Origin: Gemmatimonas groenlandica
GTDB lineage: Bacteria > Gemmatimonadota > Gemmatimonadetes > Gemmatimonadales > Gemmatimonadaceae
Direction: 5' to 3'
Assembly (NCBI RefSeq): GCF_013004105.1
Contig: NZ_CP053085.1
Coordinates: 992,001 to 1,056,000 of the forward strand
DNA: 64,000 bases
In this document: positions 44,802 through 54,257 of the stretch, one piece after another
Numbering within the stretch: position 1 is the first letter of the stretch
How the letters are laid out: the number at the start of each line of letters is the position of its first letter
Notes under the pieces: generated by a model
Told to the model about the DNA's origin: nothing
What the model saw: only the letters and a program-made list of their open reading frames with translations
Databases searched by the model: none
Translations under genes and position numbers: made by a program

Positions 44802-46640
44802 CTACGCTCCCAATGCCTCCGGACGGCGCACCCGCCAGGCGCGCAGGCTGTTCAGCGTGGCGCGTGAGCGCGAAGCGAGTAAAGACTCGAGCTCGAACGC
44901 CGGAAGCGCTTCGCCGAAGTGTCGTCCTTGCTGCTCGAAGCATTGGAGACGCGCGAGTCGCTGCGATTGCTCAGCATTCTCGACGCCTTCGGCGACGACA
45001 TCGAGTCCGAGACCACGCGCCAGTCGCACCATCGAGGACACGATCGCCTGATCACGCTGATCCACCAGCAACTGCGACACGAACCGTCGGTCGATCTTGA
45101 TGCCGTCCACGGGCGCCTCCCGCAGGAAGGTGAGCGACGCGTGCCCGACGCCGAAGTCGTCGACTACGAGGCGCAGCCCAAGCCCTTTGAGCGCGCGTAG
45201 CGTCTCCATGATCATCTCGCCGTCGACCATTGTGCTGTTCTCGGTGACCTCGAGCGTCAGGGCCTCAGGAGGGCAACCCGTTTCTTCGAGAATGGCGGCG
45301 ACGCGCTGCTCAAAGCCGTGCTCGCGAAGCTGCACCGCCGAAAGATTCACCGATACGCGCAGCGCGCCGACATCATGATCCCGCCGCCAGGCCACGATGG
45401 CGGTGCACGCATCGCGTAACACCTGCTCGCCAATCGGCACGATCAGTCCAGTGTCCTCGGCCAGAGCCATGAACCCCGACGGAGACAGCAGACCACGATC
45501 GGGGTCGCGCCAACGAAGCAACGCTTCTGCCGCGACGATGCGGTCGGCGACGACGTCCAGAATCGGTTGGTAAAACACTTCGAACTCGCCTTGCGCCAAC
45601 GCGGCGCGGAGGCGGGACTCCCGGCGGTGCGACACGGAGTCCGCCTTCTCCAACCCGTCCTCGTCATCGCTTCCAACCGCGGCCATGCCGGCCATCGGCG
45701 TCATCATGCGACCGCGGCGACGCTCGTATTTCTCGCGGTACATGTCCGAGTCCGCCGCGTCCAGAAGGTCCTTGGCCGTGACACCGTCGAGGGGGGACAT
45801 GGCGCTCCCGATGCTGGCCTCGATGATCATGGGCTCGGCGCCGCTGAGATTGACGGCGGCCTGCAACGATTCGAGGATCGTGTCCTTCACGTGCGAGACG
45901 TCACGACGGCTTGTCACGTCCGGCAAGAGAATGACGAACTCGTCGCCGCCCAATCGTGCCACGGCATCGGATCGGCGGACACAGGCCAGGAGGCGGGCCG
46001 ACACGGCTTTCAGCAGCGCGTCGCCCTTGGCATGACCCATCGTGTCGTTAATGGCCTTGAAGCCGTCGAGATCGACGAAGAGCAGTCCCGTTTTGCGATT
46101 GTAACGGGACCCGAACGCTAGCGCGCGGTCGAGTTGATCCAGAAACAGCTCGCGGTTGGCCAGGCCGGTGAGCGGATCGTGCGTGGCCCGATGGGCCGCC
46201 TCCACGCGGGCGGCCTCGAGCGTAGCCAGCCGTCGCTGACGCTCAATGGCGAAGCCAAGCATGCGCGCAAGCGCGTCGGCCGGCACGTCAGCTTTGCCGA
46301 GGCACTCGTGTGCACCAGCTCGCAGGGCGCGGATCGCGGTGGCGTCATCGAGATCGCGCGTGTACACCACGATCGGCACCGCCGGCGCTGCGCCGCGGAC
46401 TCCGGCCAAGGTGGCGATGCCACTGGAGTCAGGCATCGCAAGTTCAACCACGACCGCGTCGAACGCGCTCTCCATCAACTCGCGGATCGACTGCGCCAGC
46501 GATTGGACGCGGGTGATGTGCACCCGATCGCCGAGTCGCTGCCGAAGACACGTTTCGGAATGATTCGCTTCCAGCTCGTCGCCATCGATCAGCAGGACGC
46601 GCAAGACAGCATCCGTGACTACCCGCGTTTGATGATTCAT
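44802..46640 (-). CDS. REC-GGDEF-EAL protein with a Glu-substituted receiver
   Basis: A 612-aa cytosolic c-di-GMP enzyme. The receiver domain (about 12-135) keeps Asp19/Asp21 (IDGDE), Thr94 and Lys116 but has Glu66 where the phosphoacceptor Asp is expected (DAVVVELAMPDSSG). The GGDEF domain (about 150-310) has an intact GGDEF at 231-235 and an I-site RxxD at 222-225. The EAL domain (about 345-590) has Glu372 in AEALLRW, VNLSAVQL, TENST, DDFGVG and AEGVEN; the DDFGTG loop is DDFGVG and the C-terminal QGYxFSxPxP motif reads QGRHFGEALP. Both cyclase and phosphodiesterase could be active. A likely constitutively active state is inferred from Glu66. Confidence 0.9.
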   Translation of the reverse strand: MNHQTRVVTDAVLRVLLIDGDELEANHSETCLRQRLGDRVHITRVQSLAQSIRELMESAFDAVVVELAMPDSSGIATLAGVRGAAPAVPIVVYTRDLDDATAIRALRAGAHECLGKADVPADALARMLGFAIERQRRLATLEAARVEAAHRATHDPLTGLANRELFLDQLDRALAFGSRYNRKTGLLFVDLDGFKAINDTMGHAKGDALLKAVSARLLACVRRSDAVARLGGDEFVILLPDVTSRRDVSHVKDTILESLQAAVNLSGAEPMIIEASIGSAMSPLDGVTAKDLLDAADSDMYREKYERRRGRMMTPMAGMAAVGSDDEDGLEKADSVSHRRESRLRAALAQGEFEVFYQPILDVVADRIVAAEALLRWRDPDRGLLSPSGFMALAEDTGLIVPIGEQVLRDACTAIVAWRRDHDVGALRVSVNLSAVQLREHGFEQRVAAILEETGCPPEALTLEVTENSTMVDGEMIMETLRALKGLGLRLVVDDFGVGHASLTFLREAPVDGIKIDRRFVSQLLVDQRDQAIVSSMVRLARGLGLDVVAEGVENAEQSQRLARLQCFEQQGRHFGEALPAFELESLLASRSRATLNSLRAWRVRRPEALGA

Positions 46641-47414
46641 GTCTGATCCATCACGGCGTTCGGGGCGACGAGCTCAAGAGAAGGAACACGCTCAACTCAA
46701 CGATACCAACGTTTTCAACATCTGCTAGTAGATGGCGAATATGTGACGTAGCCGATGCAATTTCGGCAAGGCCTTCACAAGCGCACGCACGGGCTCCACC
46801 TGACTGCGTTCGCGACAGAAGATAGAAAATAGCAGAAACTTCGCATTCGAATTCGCTCAAGATGCTTCTGAATAACGAGATGCGCTGTTCTATCTAATGT
46901 ACTTTCTCAGAAAGCGTCGGCTGAAGGTCGCGAACAGATCCGGACGGCAACCCGAGCAATCGTCTTCTATTGCAACCTGTGGGCCATGGGTTGACCTCGC
47001 TATAGGTCATTCGGCGCGCGCGTTTTCGTACCGCACGCCATCACGTCGAACCAATATGGCGGCGAACGATGTTTCAGTCGGCCACCGCAGTACGTCCGTC
47101 GATTTCTGGTGGATCTCACGGTCCAGCTTGGCCGTCTCAGGGTCGAGAATCGGCTCGCTGTTTCGACAGCGGGGTGGCAGCGCCAGAGTACCGGCACCGT
47201 GCGCGGTGCCACCGGTCTGCTGCACCCGTAGCCCGCGTGGCGAGGTCGCCCGGCGCCGCGCGAGATTTTAAGGACCGCCTGCTGAATTGACGCGTGCCCT
47301 GTAATTAAGGCAGAGTGCGCTGCAGCGCGTAACGACACGTTCGATCGGTCAGCTTGTCCGATGGTACCACGGGTCCTACCTTGCACGTGTGACTTCGCAC
47401 CCCGCACCTCTCCG
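46641..47414. other. Gene-poor gap with lower GC
   Basis: This 774-bp stretch between the divergent c-di-GMP and PAS-kinase genes holds no recognisable gene. It is visibly AT-richer (46680-47000) than its surroundings. A small minus-strand frame at 47007-47225 (72 aa, GTG start) has codon use like the neighbours and ends RRDGVRYENARAE, but no family is recognised. A plus-strand frame at 46897-47271 (124 aa, arginine/serine-rich) looks random. A candidate promoter for the PAS kinase lies at the right end. Confidence 0.5.
47354..47382 (+). promoter_or_regulatory. Candidate promoter of the PAS-kinase operon
   Basis: TTGTCC at 47354-47359, 17-bp spacer, TACCTT at 47377-47382. Transcription would start near 47389, 26 bp before the ATG at 47415. 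Good spacing and fair match to the housekeeping consensus. Confidence 0.35.
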
Positions 47415-48896
47415 ATGAACGCCGCGGCGCTGCCAACCCTTCCTGAGGTGCTTGGCTTACTGGCGCGCGCGCCCAACGTCACCGATGGGGTGACGTCCGT
47501 GTTCGACCGTATTGGCCCGTCCATCGAATCGGCTCGCCTGGCGCTCGAATTCGCCGATGGGTCGAAGCTCCCGATCGTCTGGCGCGATCCCACGAGCGTC
47601 GGAGCGGCGTTGCCGAGCACACCCGGTCAGCTGCCGGTGGTCACCGCGGCGGGCGTCGTGGCGACGCTCGTGGTGCACCGCGAGCAGCCGTTCAGTCCGA
47701 CCGAGCATCATCAGTTGGCCGCGGTCGCAGACCTCTTCGCCGTCGCGCTTGCTCGGGACGCCCAGCTGGAGGATCTCCAACGGGAGTTGACGGCGCGGGT
47801 GCAGGAGGTCGCGCACCAGCGCGCCTTCATGGAATGTGTCGTGGACTCGCTTCCCGACGGACTGCACGTGGTCGACCGCGACTACCGTATTCACGCCTGG
47901 AACCACAAGCGTGAGACTGGTCTGCAGGGCGTGGCGCGTACGGCAGCGATCGGACGCACCATTTTCGAGGTCTTGCATCGACAGCCGGCCGCGCTGCTGA
48001 AGCGGGAGTTCGACGAGGTCTTCGCCTCCGGACGTCTGCAGCAGTTTCAGATGGAGAGCAGCGCCTTCGGCGAGCCCCGCACCTTTCGCATTTCCAAGAT
48101 TCCCATGCGCATGGGAGGCGGTCCGGTCACACACGTCATCACCATCGGCGAAGACATCACAGACTGGAAGGCCGCACTCGATCGCACGGCCCAGTCGGAA
48201 AAGCTGGCCGCGTTGGGCCAGTTGGCCGCGGGGGTGATGCATGAGATCAACAACCCGCTGGCCACGATCGCTGCCTGTGCCGAGTCGCTCGCGCTGCAGC
48301 AGGAACTTGGTGCGCCGGCGACGCCGCCTACGGAGTTGCTGCGCATCATCGATCTCGAGGTGCAGCGCTGCAAGAAGATCGTGAACGGCCTCCTCGACTT
48401 CGCGCGCCCGAAGCCGGCGCATCGCGAACTCTTCGATCTCGATGAGGTGGTGCAGCAATCCCTGTTTCTCTTGCAGCATCATCCGCGCTTCAAGCGGGTA
48501 AAGCTGGTGATGGAGCTCGCGGGGAGCGGTCAGGCCATGGTGCACGGCGACGCCGATCAGCTGGTGCAGGTGTTGATCGCACTCGCCATGAATGCGTTGG
48601 ACGCCACGCCCGAAGGGGGACGTGTCGTCATCCGCACGTCTACCGCGCGGGCCGACGACGGCCGGTCGCTCGCCCAGCTGGACGTCGAGGACGACGGTCC
48701 CGGCATCCCGCGCACCTTGCAGGCGAAGGTGTTCGAACCCTTTTTCACCACCAAGCCGCCGGGGCAGGGCACCGGGCTGGGACTGGCGATTTGCTATGGC
48801 ATCGTGAACGACCACGGAGGACAACTGGAACTCGTCTCTCCCGAAGGCGCAGGCGCGGTCTTCCGCGTGTCACTGCCAACCAGCACCGCGCCATGA
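47415..48896 (+). CDS. PAS-domain sensor histidine kinase (NtrB-like)
   Basis: A 493-aa soluble kinase without membrane segments. An N-terminal GAF-like region (about 20-115) and a coiled-coil connector (115-135) precede a PAS domain (about 140-250, ending ITIGEDITDWK), the dimerisation domain with phosphorylated His276 in GVMHEINNPL, and an ATPase domain with N-box MNALDATP, DDGPGIP and GTGLGLAICYGI. The ATG at 47415 is preferred to an upstream start at 47361. Its stop overlaps the ATG of the sigma54-type regulator, its probable partner. Confidence 0.9.
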   Translation: MNAAALPTLPEVLGLLARAPNVTDGVTSVFDRIGPSIESARLALEFADGSKLPIVWRDPTSVGAALPSTPGQLPVVTAAGVVATLVVHREQPFSPTEHHQLAAVADLFAVALARDAQLEDLQRELTARVQEVAHQRAFMECVVDSLPDGLHVVDRDYRIHAWNHKRETGLQGVARTAAIGRTIFEVLHRQPAALLKREFDEVFASGRLQQFQMESSAFGEPRTFRISKIPMRMGGGPVTHVITIGEDITDWKAALDRTAQSEKLAALGQLAAGVMHEINNPLATIAACAESLALQQELGAPATPPTELLRIIDLEVQRCKKIVNGLLDFARPKPAHRELFDLDEVVQQSLFLLQHHPRFKRVKLVMELAGSGQAMVHGDADQLVQVLIALAMNALDATPEGGRVVIRTSTARADDGRSLAQLDVEDDGPGIPRTLQAKVFEPFFTTKPPGQGTGLGLAICYGIVNDHGGQLELVSPEGAGAVFRVSLPTSTAP

Positions 48897-50377
48897 GCGC
48901 GGCGCCGTTCCGCGCCATCGATCCCGCTTCGCCGATTCGCGTGCTCATCGCGGAAGACGAGCCGAATCTTGGCATGATCCTCGAACAGTTCATGTCGGCG
49001 CGCGGTTTCGCCGTGACGATCGTGCGCGACGGGCGCGCGGCGCTCGAGACGCTGCGCGCCGAAAGCTTCGACGTGGCGCTGCTGGATGTCGTGATGCCCG
49101 AAGTCGACGGCCTGGAAGTGCTGCGGCAGATCCGCGAGGAGCCGATGCCTCCAGAGGTCATCGTCATCACCGGCAACGGAACCATCGAGACCGCGATCGC
49201 CGCGCTGAAGCTCGGCGCCTACGACTTCCTGTCGAAGCCCTATCGCATGGCGGAGATCGAGGTGCTGGTGAAGCGCGCGTGGGAGAAGCGCATGCTTGCG
49301 CGCGACAACTTTCATCTGCAGTCTCGACTCCGCCGCACCACGGCGGATCCGCAGTTCCTGACCCAGTTTGCCCCACTACGTGCGGTGTTGTCGCTGATCG
49401 ATCGGGTGGCGCCAAGTGCATCGACCGTGCTGATCAGCGGTGAGTCTGGCACCGGCAAGGATCTCGTGGCGCGTCTGCTGCACGCTCGGAGCGATCATCC
49501 TGACGGCCCGTTCGTGGATTTGAACTGTGCCGCCCTCGCCGAGGCCCTGCTCGAGACAGAACTGTTCGGCGTCGAGCGGGGAGCCTTTCCCGGCGCCGAT
49601 CAACGAAAAGTCGGATTGGTCGAACTGGCCGCGGGCGGCACGCTCTATCTCGACAACGTGGGGGAGTTGGATCTCAAGTTGCAGGCAAAGCTTCTGCGTG
49701 CCCTGGAGACCGGCAGCTTCTATCGGGTTGGCGGCACGCAAAAGGTGCAGGTGAACGTCCGTGTGATCGCCTCGAGCACGCGTGATCTCTCGCGCATGGT
49801 GCAGGACGGCACGTTCCGCGACGACTTTCTGCATCGCATCAACACGATCCGTGTTGCGTTGCCCCCGCTACGCGATCGCATCGTCGACGTCCCGTTGCTC
49901 GCCATGCATTTCCTGGCGCATTTCGGCGAACAGTTCGGCCAGCGCTCGCTGCGGCTCAGCGCCGACGCGACGTCGGTGCTCGAGCGATATCGTTGGCCCG
50001 GGAATGTGCGCGAACTGCGCAACGTCATGGAGCGCGCCGCGCTCTTGGCCACTGACGGTCTGGTAAGCGCACTCGATCTGCCGCTGGGCGTGGACGTCGG
50101 CGGCGCGGCGCGACCGACGCCCGTCTTGGCGATGGAGTCGGTGCCGGAATCGCGGCGCGACGATGCACGTGACGCCGGAGCCTCGTTCGTCGACCCGCTG
50201 TCCACCGACGGACTCACGCTCGAGGAGCTCGAGCGGCGGCATATTGCCGGCGTTCTCGATCACACCCACTGGCATCAGGGACGGGCGGCCGACATGCTCG
50301 GCATTTCGGCGAAGACCTTGTATCGAAAGATTCGCGAGTATGGCTTCAAGCGCCCCGCGGGCGGAGCACGCACATGA
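48893..50377 (+). CDS. NtrC-type response regulator with a degenerate AAA+ domain
   Basis: A 494-aa regulator: receiver (Asp65 in LLDVVMP, intact), sigma54-activator AAA+ domain (about 145-380) and a C-terminal FIS-type helix-turn-helix (HWHQGRAADMLGISAKTLYRKI). Walker A is intact (GESGTGKD), but the sigma54-contact loop GAFTGA reads GAFPGA (230-235) and Walker B ends in Asp254-Asn255 (LYLDNVGE) instead of Asp-Glu. The arginine-rich FRDDFLHRIN and PPLRDR motifs remain. Its ATG overlaps the PAS-kinase stop and its own stop overlaps the OmpR-type gene. It may not activate sigma54 promoters in the usual way. Confidence 0.9.
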   Translation: MSAAPFRAIDPASPIRVLIAEDEPNLGMILEQFMSARGFAVTIVRDGRAALETLRAESFDVALLDVVMPEVDGLEVLRQIREEPMPPEVIVITGNGTIETAIAALKLGAYDFLSKPYRMAEIEVLVKRAWEKRMLARDNFHLQSRLRRTTADPQFLTQFAPLRAVLSLIDRVAPSASTVLISGESGTGKDLVARLLHARSDHPDGPFVDLNCAALAEALLETELFGVERGAFPGADQRKVGLVELAAGGTLYLDNVGELDLKLQAKLLRALETGSFYRVGGTQKVQVNVRVIASSTRDLSRMVQDGTFRDDFLHRINTIRVALPPLRDRIVDVPLLAMHFLAHFGEQFGQRSLRLSADATSVLERYRWPGNVRELRNVMERAALLATDGLVSALDLPLGVDVGGAARPTPVLAMESVPESRRDDARDAGASFVDPLSTDGLTLEELERRHIAGVLDHTHWHQGRAADMLGISAKTLYRKIREYGFKRPAGGART

Positions 50378-51042
50378 AGATTCTCGTGATCGAGGACGAT
50401 CCCACCGTCGGCGAGTTCGTGCGGCGTGGGCTCGAGGAGCAGCGGTGGCAGGCAGATCTGGTGAACAACGGGCTGGAAGGCGAGCGGATGGCGGTGTCAC
50501 AGCCGTACGATCTCGTCATTCTCGATATGCGGCTGCCCGGTCGGAACGGGCTCGATGTCCTCCGCACGCTTCGTTCGCGCGGCTTCGAGCGGCCCGTTCT
50601 CGTACTCACCGCGCAGGACGCGGTCGACGCCAAGGTCGAGACGCTGCGAGCCGGTGCCGACGACTATGTCACCAAGCCGTTCGCCTTCGAGGAGCTGCTC
50701 GCCCGCGTCGAAGCGCTGCTGCGCCGACCGCGCGCCATGGCATCGCCACAGCTGCGCGTGGCTGACCTCGAGCTCGATCAGGGCACGCGCGACGTGCGCC
50801 GTGGTGAGGAATCGATCGAGCTCACGCCGAAGGAGTTCGCGGTGCTGGAGTATCTGATGCGCCATGCCGGTCGCGTCATGAGCCGCACGCTCATCACCGA
50901 GTATGCCTGGGGCTATCACTTCGATCCTGGCACGAACATCGTCGACGTGGTGATCAATCATTTGCGAAAAAAGATCGACGCCAAGTTCGAGAAGAAGCTG
51001 ATCACGACGGTGCGTGGTGTCGGTTACATGATTCGCGGCTAG
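50374..51042 (+). CDS. OmpR/PhoB-family response regulator
   Basis: A 222-aa regulator with a canonical receiver (Asp51 in VILDMRLPG, VLTAQD, TKPFAFEE) and a winged-helix DNA-binding domain (LTPKEFAVLEYLMRHAGRV, DVVINHLRKKID, TVRGVGYMIRG). Its ATG overlaps the preceding regulator's stop by 4 bp, so it is part of the same transcript. It pairs with the HAMP kinase 12 bp downstream. Confidence 0.93.
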   Translation: MKILVIEDDPTVGEFVRRGLEEQRWQADLVNNGLEGERMAVSQPYDLVILDMRLPGRNGLDVLRTLRSRGFERPVLVLTAQDAVDAKVETLRAGADDYVTKPFAFEELLARVEALLRRPRAMASPQLRVADLELDQGTRDVRRGEESIELTPKEFAVLEYLMRHAGRVMSRTLITEYAWGYHFDPGTNIVDVVINHLRKKIDAKFEKKLITTVRGVGYMIRG

Positions 51043-51054
51043 GGGAGCGCGCGC

Positions 51055-52584
51055 GTGGGATCGATCCGGGCACGCCTCACGGCCGCCTATACCGCGGCTT
51101 TCCTCGGCACCCTCCTGATCTTCTCGATCGCGATGCTCGCCGTACGCCGCGAGATCCTTTTCCGCGAGCTCGAGGCGCGCGTGCAGTCGGAAGCGGATCA
51201 GGTCGTGCGCGCGATCAATCTGGCGCGCAACACCGGCACCGATCCCATCGTCGCCCAGAAGGATCCGCTGGCCGGTCCGAGTGTGTCCTTTCGCATGCAG
51301 GCATTCCTGTCGCTGCTCGAAGGCTACGTGCTCGTGCAGGACAGCAGCCAGTACGACATTTATGCGTCGCCCGTTGTGCAGCAGCTGTCGTCGTCCGACC
51401 GCGATGTCTTCAGCACGGCCGCCCGCGTCTCGACACCCTCGCCTGCCGTCCGGCGCGTGGCGATGCGCTCCGACGACGTGCTGCTCGCCACGCGCGTCGT
51501 GCCGTTGAGCGAGAACGCGCGATATCGCGTGTATGCGGCCCTGAGCACGACGGGCATCAGCTACACGCCCCGGGAGCTCGTCGGCACCATGCTGGTCATC
51601 GCGCCGTTCCTGCTCGTGATGTCGATGACCGTTGCATACATCATCGCGGGACGCGCCTTCCGGCCCATCGATCGCATCATTGATCAAGTCGAGGCAATCA
51701 CCGACGGGCGCTCGCTGCATCGGCGACTGGCCATCGGTGCCGCCGGCGATGAACTGGCCCGCCTCTCGTCCACGCTCAACGCGATGATCGAGCGACTCGA
51801 AACCTCGTTCGGTGCGTTGCGTCGCTTCACCGCCGACGCGAGCCACGAGCTCAAGACGCCGCTCGCGGTGATGCGGGCGGATATTGAACGCTCGTTGTCG
51901 CCCACCTCGACGCCGACCGAACAGGCGATCGCGATCGAGGAGGCGTTGCAACAGGTCACGCGCATGGCCGATCTCGTCGACTCGCTGCTCACACTGGCGC
52001 GCGCTGATGAAGGACGCTTCGATCTGTACCGTGAACCGGTGGAGCTCGGGCCGCTCATGCGCGAAGTGGTGGAAACGGCGCGACTGCTCGGTGAGGACGC
52101 GGGGTTGACCATCGACGCGCCGTTGATGGAAAACGCCGAGGTGCTGGCCGATCTCACGCGGTTGCGGCAGCTGTACTTGAACCTCGTGACCAATGCGATC
52201 AAGTACACGCCGCGCGGGGGACGCGTCGAGATGACGCTCACGCGCGGCGAGGCCGACGTCACGTTCGCGGTGAAAGACACGGGCATCGGCATTGCGGCGG
52301 CCGACTTGCCGTACATCTTCGAACGCTTCTGGCGCGCCGACCGCGTACGTTCGCGCGCCTCGGAGCGCGGCGGATTCGGCCTGGGGCTGGCGATCTGTCA
52401 GTGGATCGCGCAAGCCCACGGTGGCAGCCTGACCGTTCAGTCGCGCCTGGGGCGGGGGAGCACATTTACGGTGGTGTTGCCGCTGGCCGGTTCACCGGGC
52501 TCGGGCATGACTGGTGAGTACGAGTCGATTGTCAACAGTCACAACCATGAAGATTCCGCCAGCGGAATGCTAACTGCGGATTAA
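51055..52584 (+). CDS. HAMP-domain sensor histidine kinase
   Basis: Membrane kinase of 509 aa with helices at about 8-30 and 175-200, a periplasmic sensor domain of about 140 residues between them, a HAMP domain, dimerisation domain with His264 in [11 protein letters not shown], and an ATPase domain ([26 protein letters not shown]). The GTG at 51055 has GGGGAG seven nt upstream. Partner of the OmpR-type regulator. The periplasmic ligand is not evident. Confidence 0.92.
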   Translation: MGSIRARLTAAYTAAFLGTLLIFSIAMLAVRREILFRELEARVQSEADQVVRAINLARNTGTDPIVAQKDPLAGPSVSFRMQAFLSLLEGYVLVQDSSQYDIYASPVVQQLSSSDRDVFSTAARVSTPSPAVRRVAMRSDDVLLATRVVPLSENARYRVYAALSTTGISYTPRELVGTMLVIAPFLLVMSMTVAYIIAGRAFRPIDRIIDQVEAITDGRSLHRRLAIGAAGDELARLSSTLNAMIERLETSFGALRRFTADASHELKTPLAVMRADIERSLSPTSTPTEQAIAIEEALQQVTRMADLVDSLLTLARADEGRFDLYREPVELGPLMREVVETARLLGEDAGLTIDAPLMENAEVLADLTRLRQLYLNLVTNAIKYTPRGGRVEMTLTRGEADVTFAVKDTGIGIAAADLPYIFERFWRADRVRSRASERGGFGLGLAICQWIAQAHGGSLTVQSRLGRGSTFTVVLPLAGSPGSGMTGEYESIVNSHNHEDSASGMLTAD

Positions 52585-52606
52585 TCCGATCCTAATGTTC
52601 TTTCCA

Positions 52607-52634
52607 TTGCTCGATCATCTTCGCGACGTAGAAT
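52607..52634 (+). promoter_or_regulatory. Candidate promoter of the TonB/ExbBD locus
   Basis: TTGCTC at 52607-52612, 16-bp spacer, TAGAAT at 52629-52634, in the 119-bp gap before the first TonB gene. The start would be near 52641, about 63 bp before the ATG. Confidence 0.35.
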
Positions 52635-52703
52635 CGCCGTAGTCAGTTCCCGGGCCTCTTGTCCGGGCGCTGCGATCCGTAGCCCGCACCCCGGACAAGC
52701 GAG

Positions 52704-53420
52704 ATGTTCAACAATCTGATTGAGTCTCAGGCTCAGAAGCAGAAGCGCTTGGGTGGGTCCATCACCTCGATCATCGTCCACACGGCGATCGTTGTTGCCC
52801 TCGTGATCGTTACGAAGAATTCGGGCATCATCAACGAGAAGCCGAAGGAAGAAAAGGTCGATTTCGTCGAGGTGAAGAAGGACGAGCCCAAGCCACCTGA
52901 GCCGGAAAAGGCCCCGCCGCCGCCCGACGCCGTGGTTGCCCCACCGCCGCCCAAGGGTTTCCAGGTGCTTTCGGCCCCGATCGAAATCCCCAACGTCATC
53001 CCCGACATCGATTTGTCCAAGAAGGTCACGGACGAAGCCGACTTCTCGGGTAAGGGTGTCGCCGGTGGTATCGCCAAGGGTGTCGAAGGCGGCAAGGGTC
53101 CGGTCCCCCAAGGTGACCAGCCCTACTTCGACTTCCAGGTCGAAAAGCCCGTCGTCATGGCGCCGGGCGCTCAAGGTCCCGCGTATCCCGACATGCTCCG
53201 CACCGCGGGCATCGAAGGCACAGTGCTGGCGCAGTTCGTGGTCGATACCACGGGACGTGCGGAAATGAACACGTTCAAGGTGCTTAAGTCCGACAACGAC
53301 CTGTTCTCCAACGCCGTGAAGAATGCGCTGCAGCGCATGCGCTTCCTCCCCGCCGAAGTGGGTGGACGCAAGGTCAAGCAGCTCGTGCAGCAGCCGTTCC
53401 AGTTCTCGTTGAACCGCTAA
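52704..53420 (+). CDS. TonB family energy transducer
   Basis: A 238-aa protein with one N-terminal membrane helix (SITSIIVHTAIVVALVIVT), a Pro/Lys/Glu-rich spacer (KKDEPKPPEPEKAPPPPDAV) and a C-terminal TonB domain (YPDMLRTAGIEGTVLAQFVV, MRFLPAEVGGRKVKQLVQQP). It spans the periplasm and passes proton-motive force to outer-membrane receptors. First gene of the locus tonB-exbB-exbD-exbD-tonB; ExbB follows at 33 bp. Confidence 0.9.
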   Translation: MFNNLIESQAQKQKRLGGSITSIIVHTAIVVALVIVTKNSGIINEKPKEEKVDFVEVKKDEPKPPEPEKAPPPPDAVVAPPPPKGFQVLSAPIEIPNVIPDIDLSKKVTDEADFSGKGVAGGIAKGVEGGKGPVPQGDQPYFDFQVEKPVVMAPGAQGPAYPDMLRTAGIEGTVLAQFVVDTTGRAEMNTFKVLKSDNDLFSNAVKNALQRMRFLPAEVGGRKVKQLVQQPFQFSLNR

Positions 53421-53453
53421 GGTTTCCCCCCTCGCTCTGCGGAGATTTTTGTC

Positions 53454-54185
53454 ATGAACATGTCGTTGATGGAGCTGTACTCGTCGATGGGCTGGTTTGC
53501 CAAGGGCATCGTGTTCACGCTCCTTGGTATGTCTGCCTTCTCGTTCACCGTGCTCATCCAGAAGTGGTGGAGCATGCGGAAGGCGCAGGCCGAAACGCGC
53601 AAGTTCGCCCCCGAGTTCTCGCAGTTCCTCGAAGAAGACAACCTCATCGAGGCGATCAAGCTCGCCGAAGGCTACAAGAAGTCGCATGTCGCTCGCGTGC
53701 TCGGTGGTGCCCTCGCCGAAATCCGCCCGCTCATCCAGGATGGCTCGGTGACGGTGTCGGACATCAACACGTCGGAGCGCGCCGTCGAGCGTGAAATGCT
53801 CATGACGATCGTCGACCTCAAGCGTGGTCTCGGCGTGCTCGCGACCGTCGGCGCCACCGCGCCGTTCGTCGGTCTGCTCGGCACCACGATGGGTATCGTC
53901 AACTCGTTCACGGGTATGGCCTCGTCGGGCGCCGGCGGTATCTCCGCCATCGCCGCCGGTGTTGCCGAAGCCCTCATCACCACCGCCATCGGTATCGGCG
54001 TCGCCATTCCCGCCGTGTGGGCGTTCAACTTCTTCCAGACGAAGATTGACAACCTCACGGCTGAAATGACCTACACGTCGAAGGAAATGATCGACTATCT
54101 CATCAAGGGTGTCTCGGGTGAGTTCGGTCGGTCGCGCTTCACGCGTGAGTTCAACACCGCTGGTCAGCAGTCGATCTCGCAGTAA
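53454..54185 (+). CDS. exbB: MotA/TolQ/ExbB proton channel protein
   Basis: Inner-membrane proton channel subunit, 243 aa, with three helices: near 15-35 (GWFAKGIVFTLLGMSAFSFT), and a pair in the C-terminal half (GLGVLATVGATAPFVGLLGT and AGVAEALITTAIGIGVAIPA). The latter two are the TolQ/ExbB signature with the conserved Thr and Pro. GGAG lies nine nt upstream of the ATG. It works with the two ExbD proteins downstream. Confidence 0.92.
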   Translation: MNMSLMELYSSMGWFAKGIVFTLLGMSAFSFTVLIQKWWSMRKAQAETRKFAPEFSQFLEEDNLIEAIKLAEGYKKSHVARVLGGALAEIRPLIQDGSVTVSDINTSERAVEREMLMTIVDLKRGLGVLATVGATAPFVGLLGTTMGIVNSFTGMASSGAGGISAIAAGVAEALITTAIGIGVAIPAVWAFNFFQTKIDNLTAEMTYTSKEMIDYLIKGVSGEFGRSRFTREFNTAGQQSISQ

Positions 54186-54257
54186 TCACGATCGGTCCTC
54201 TGGTGGGCGCTCCGTACGGGGCGCCGCACTGGAAGGCTCAACGCCAGGAGTCGCGCG

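Noticed and set aside
46897-47271. A 124-aa plus-strand open frame in the gap
   Set aside because: Low-complexity Arg/Ser-rich translation with no motif or ribosome site, overlapping on the other strand a slightly better candidate; not called as a gene.
50497-52419. A 640-aa minus-strand open frame
   Set aside because: It lies opposite the OmpR-type regulator and HAMP kinase, both with complete motifs. Its composition is that of a GC-rich shadow.
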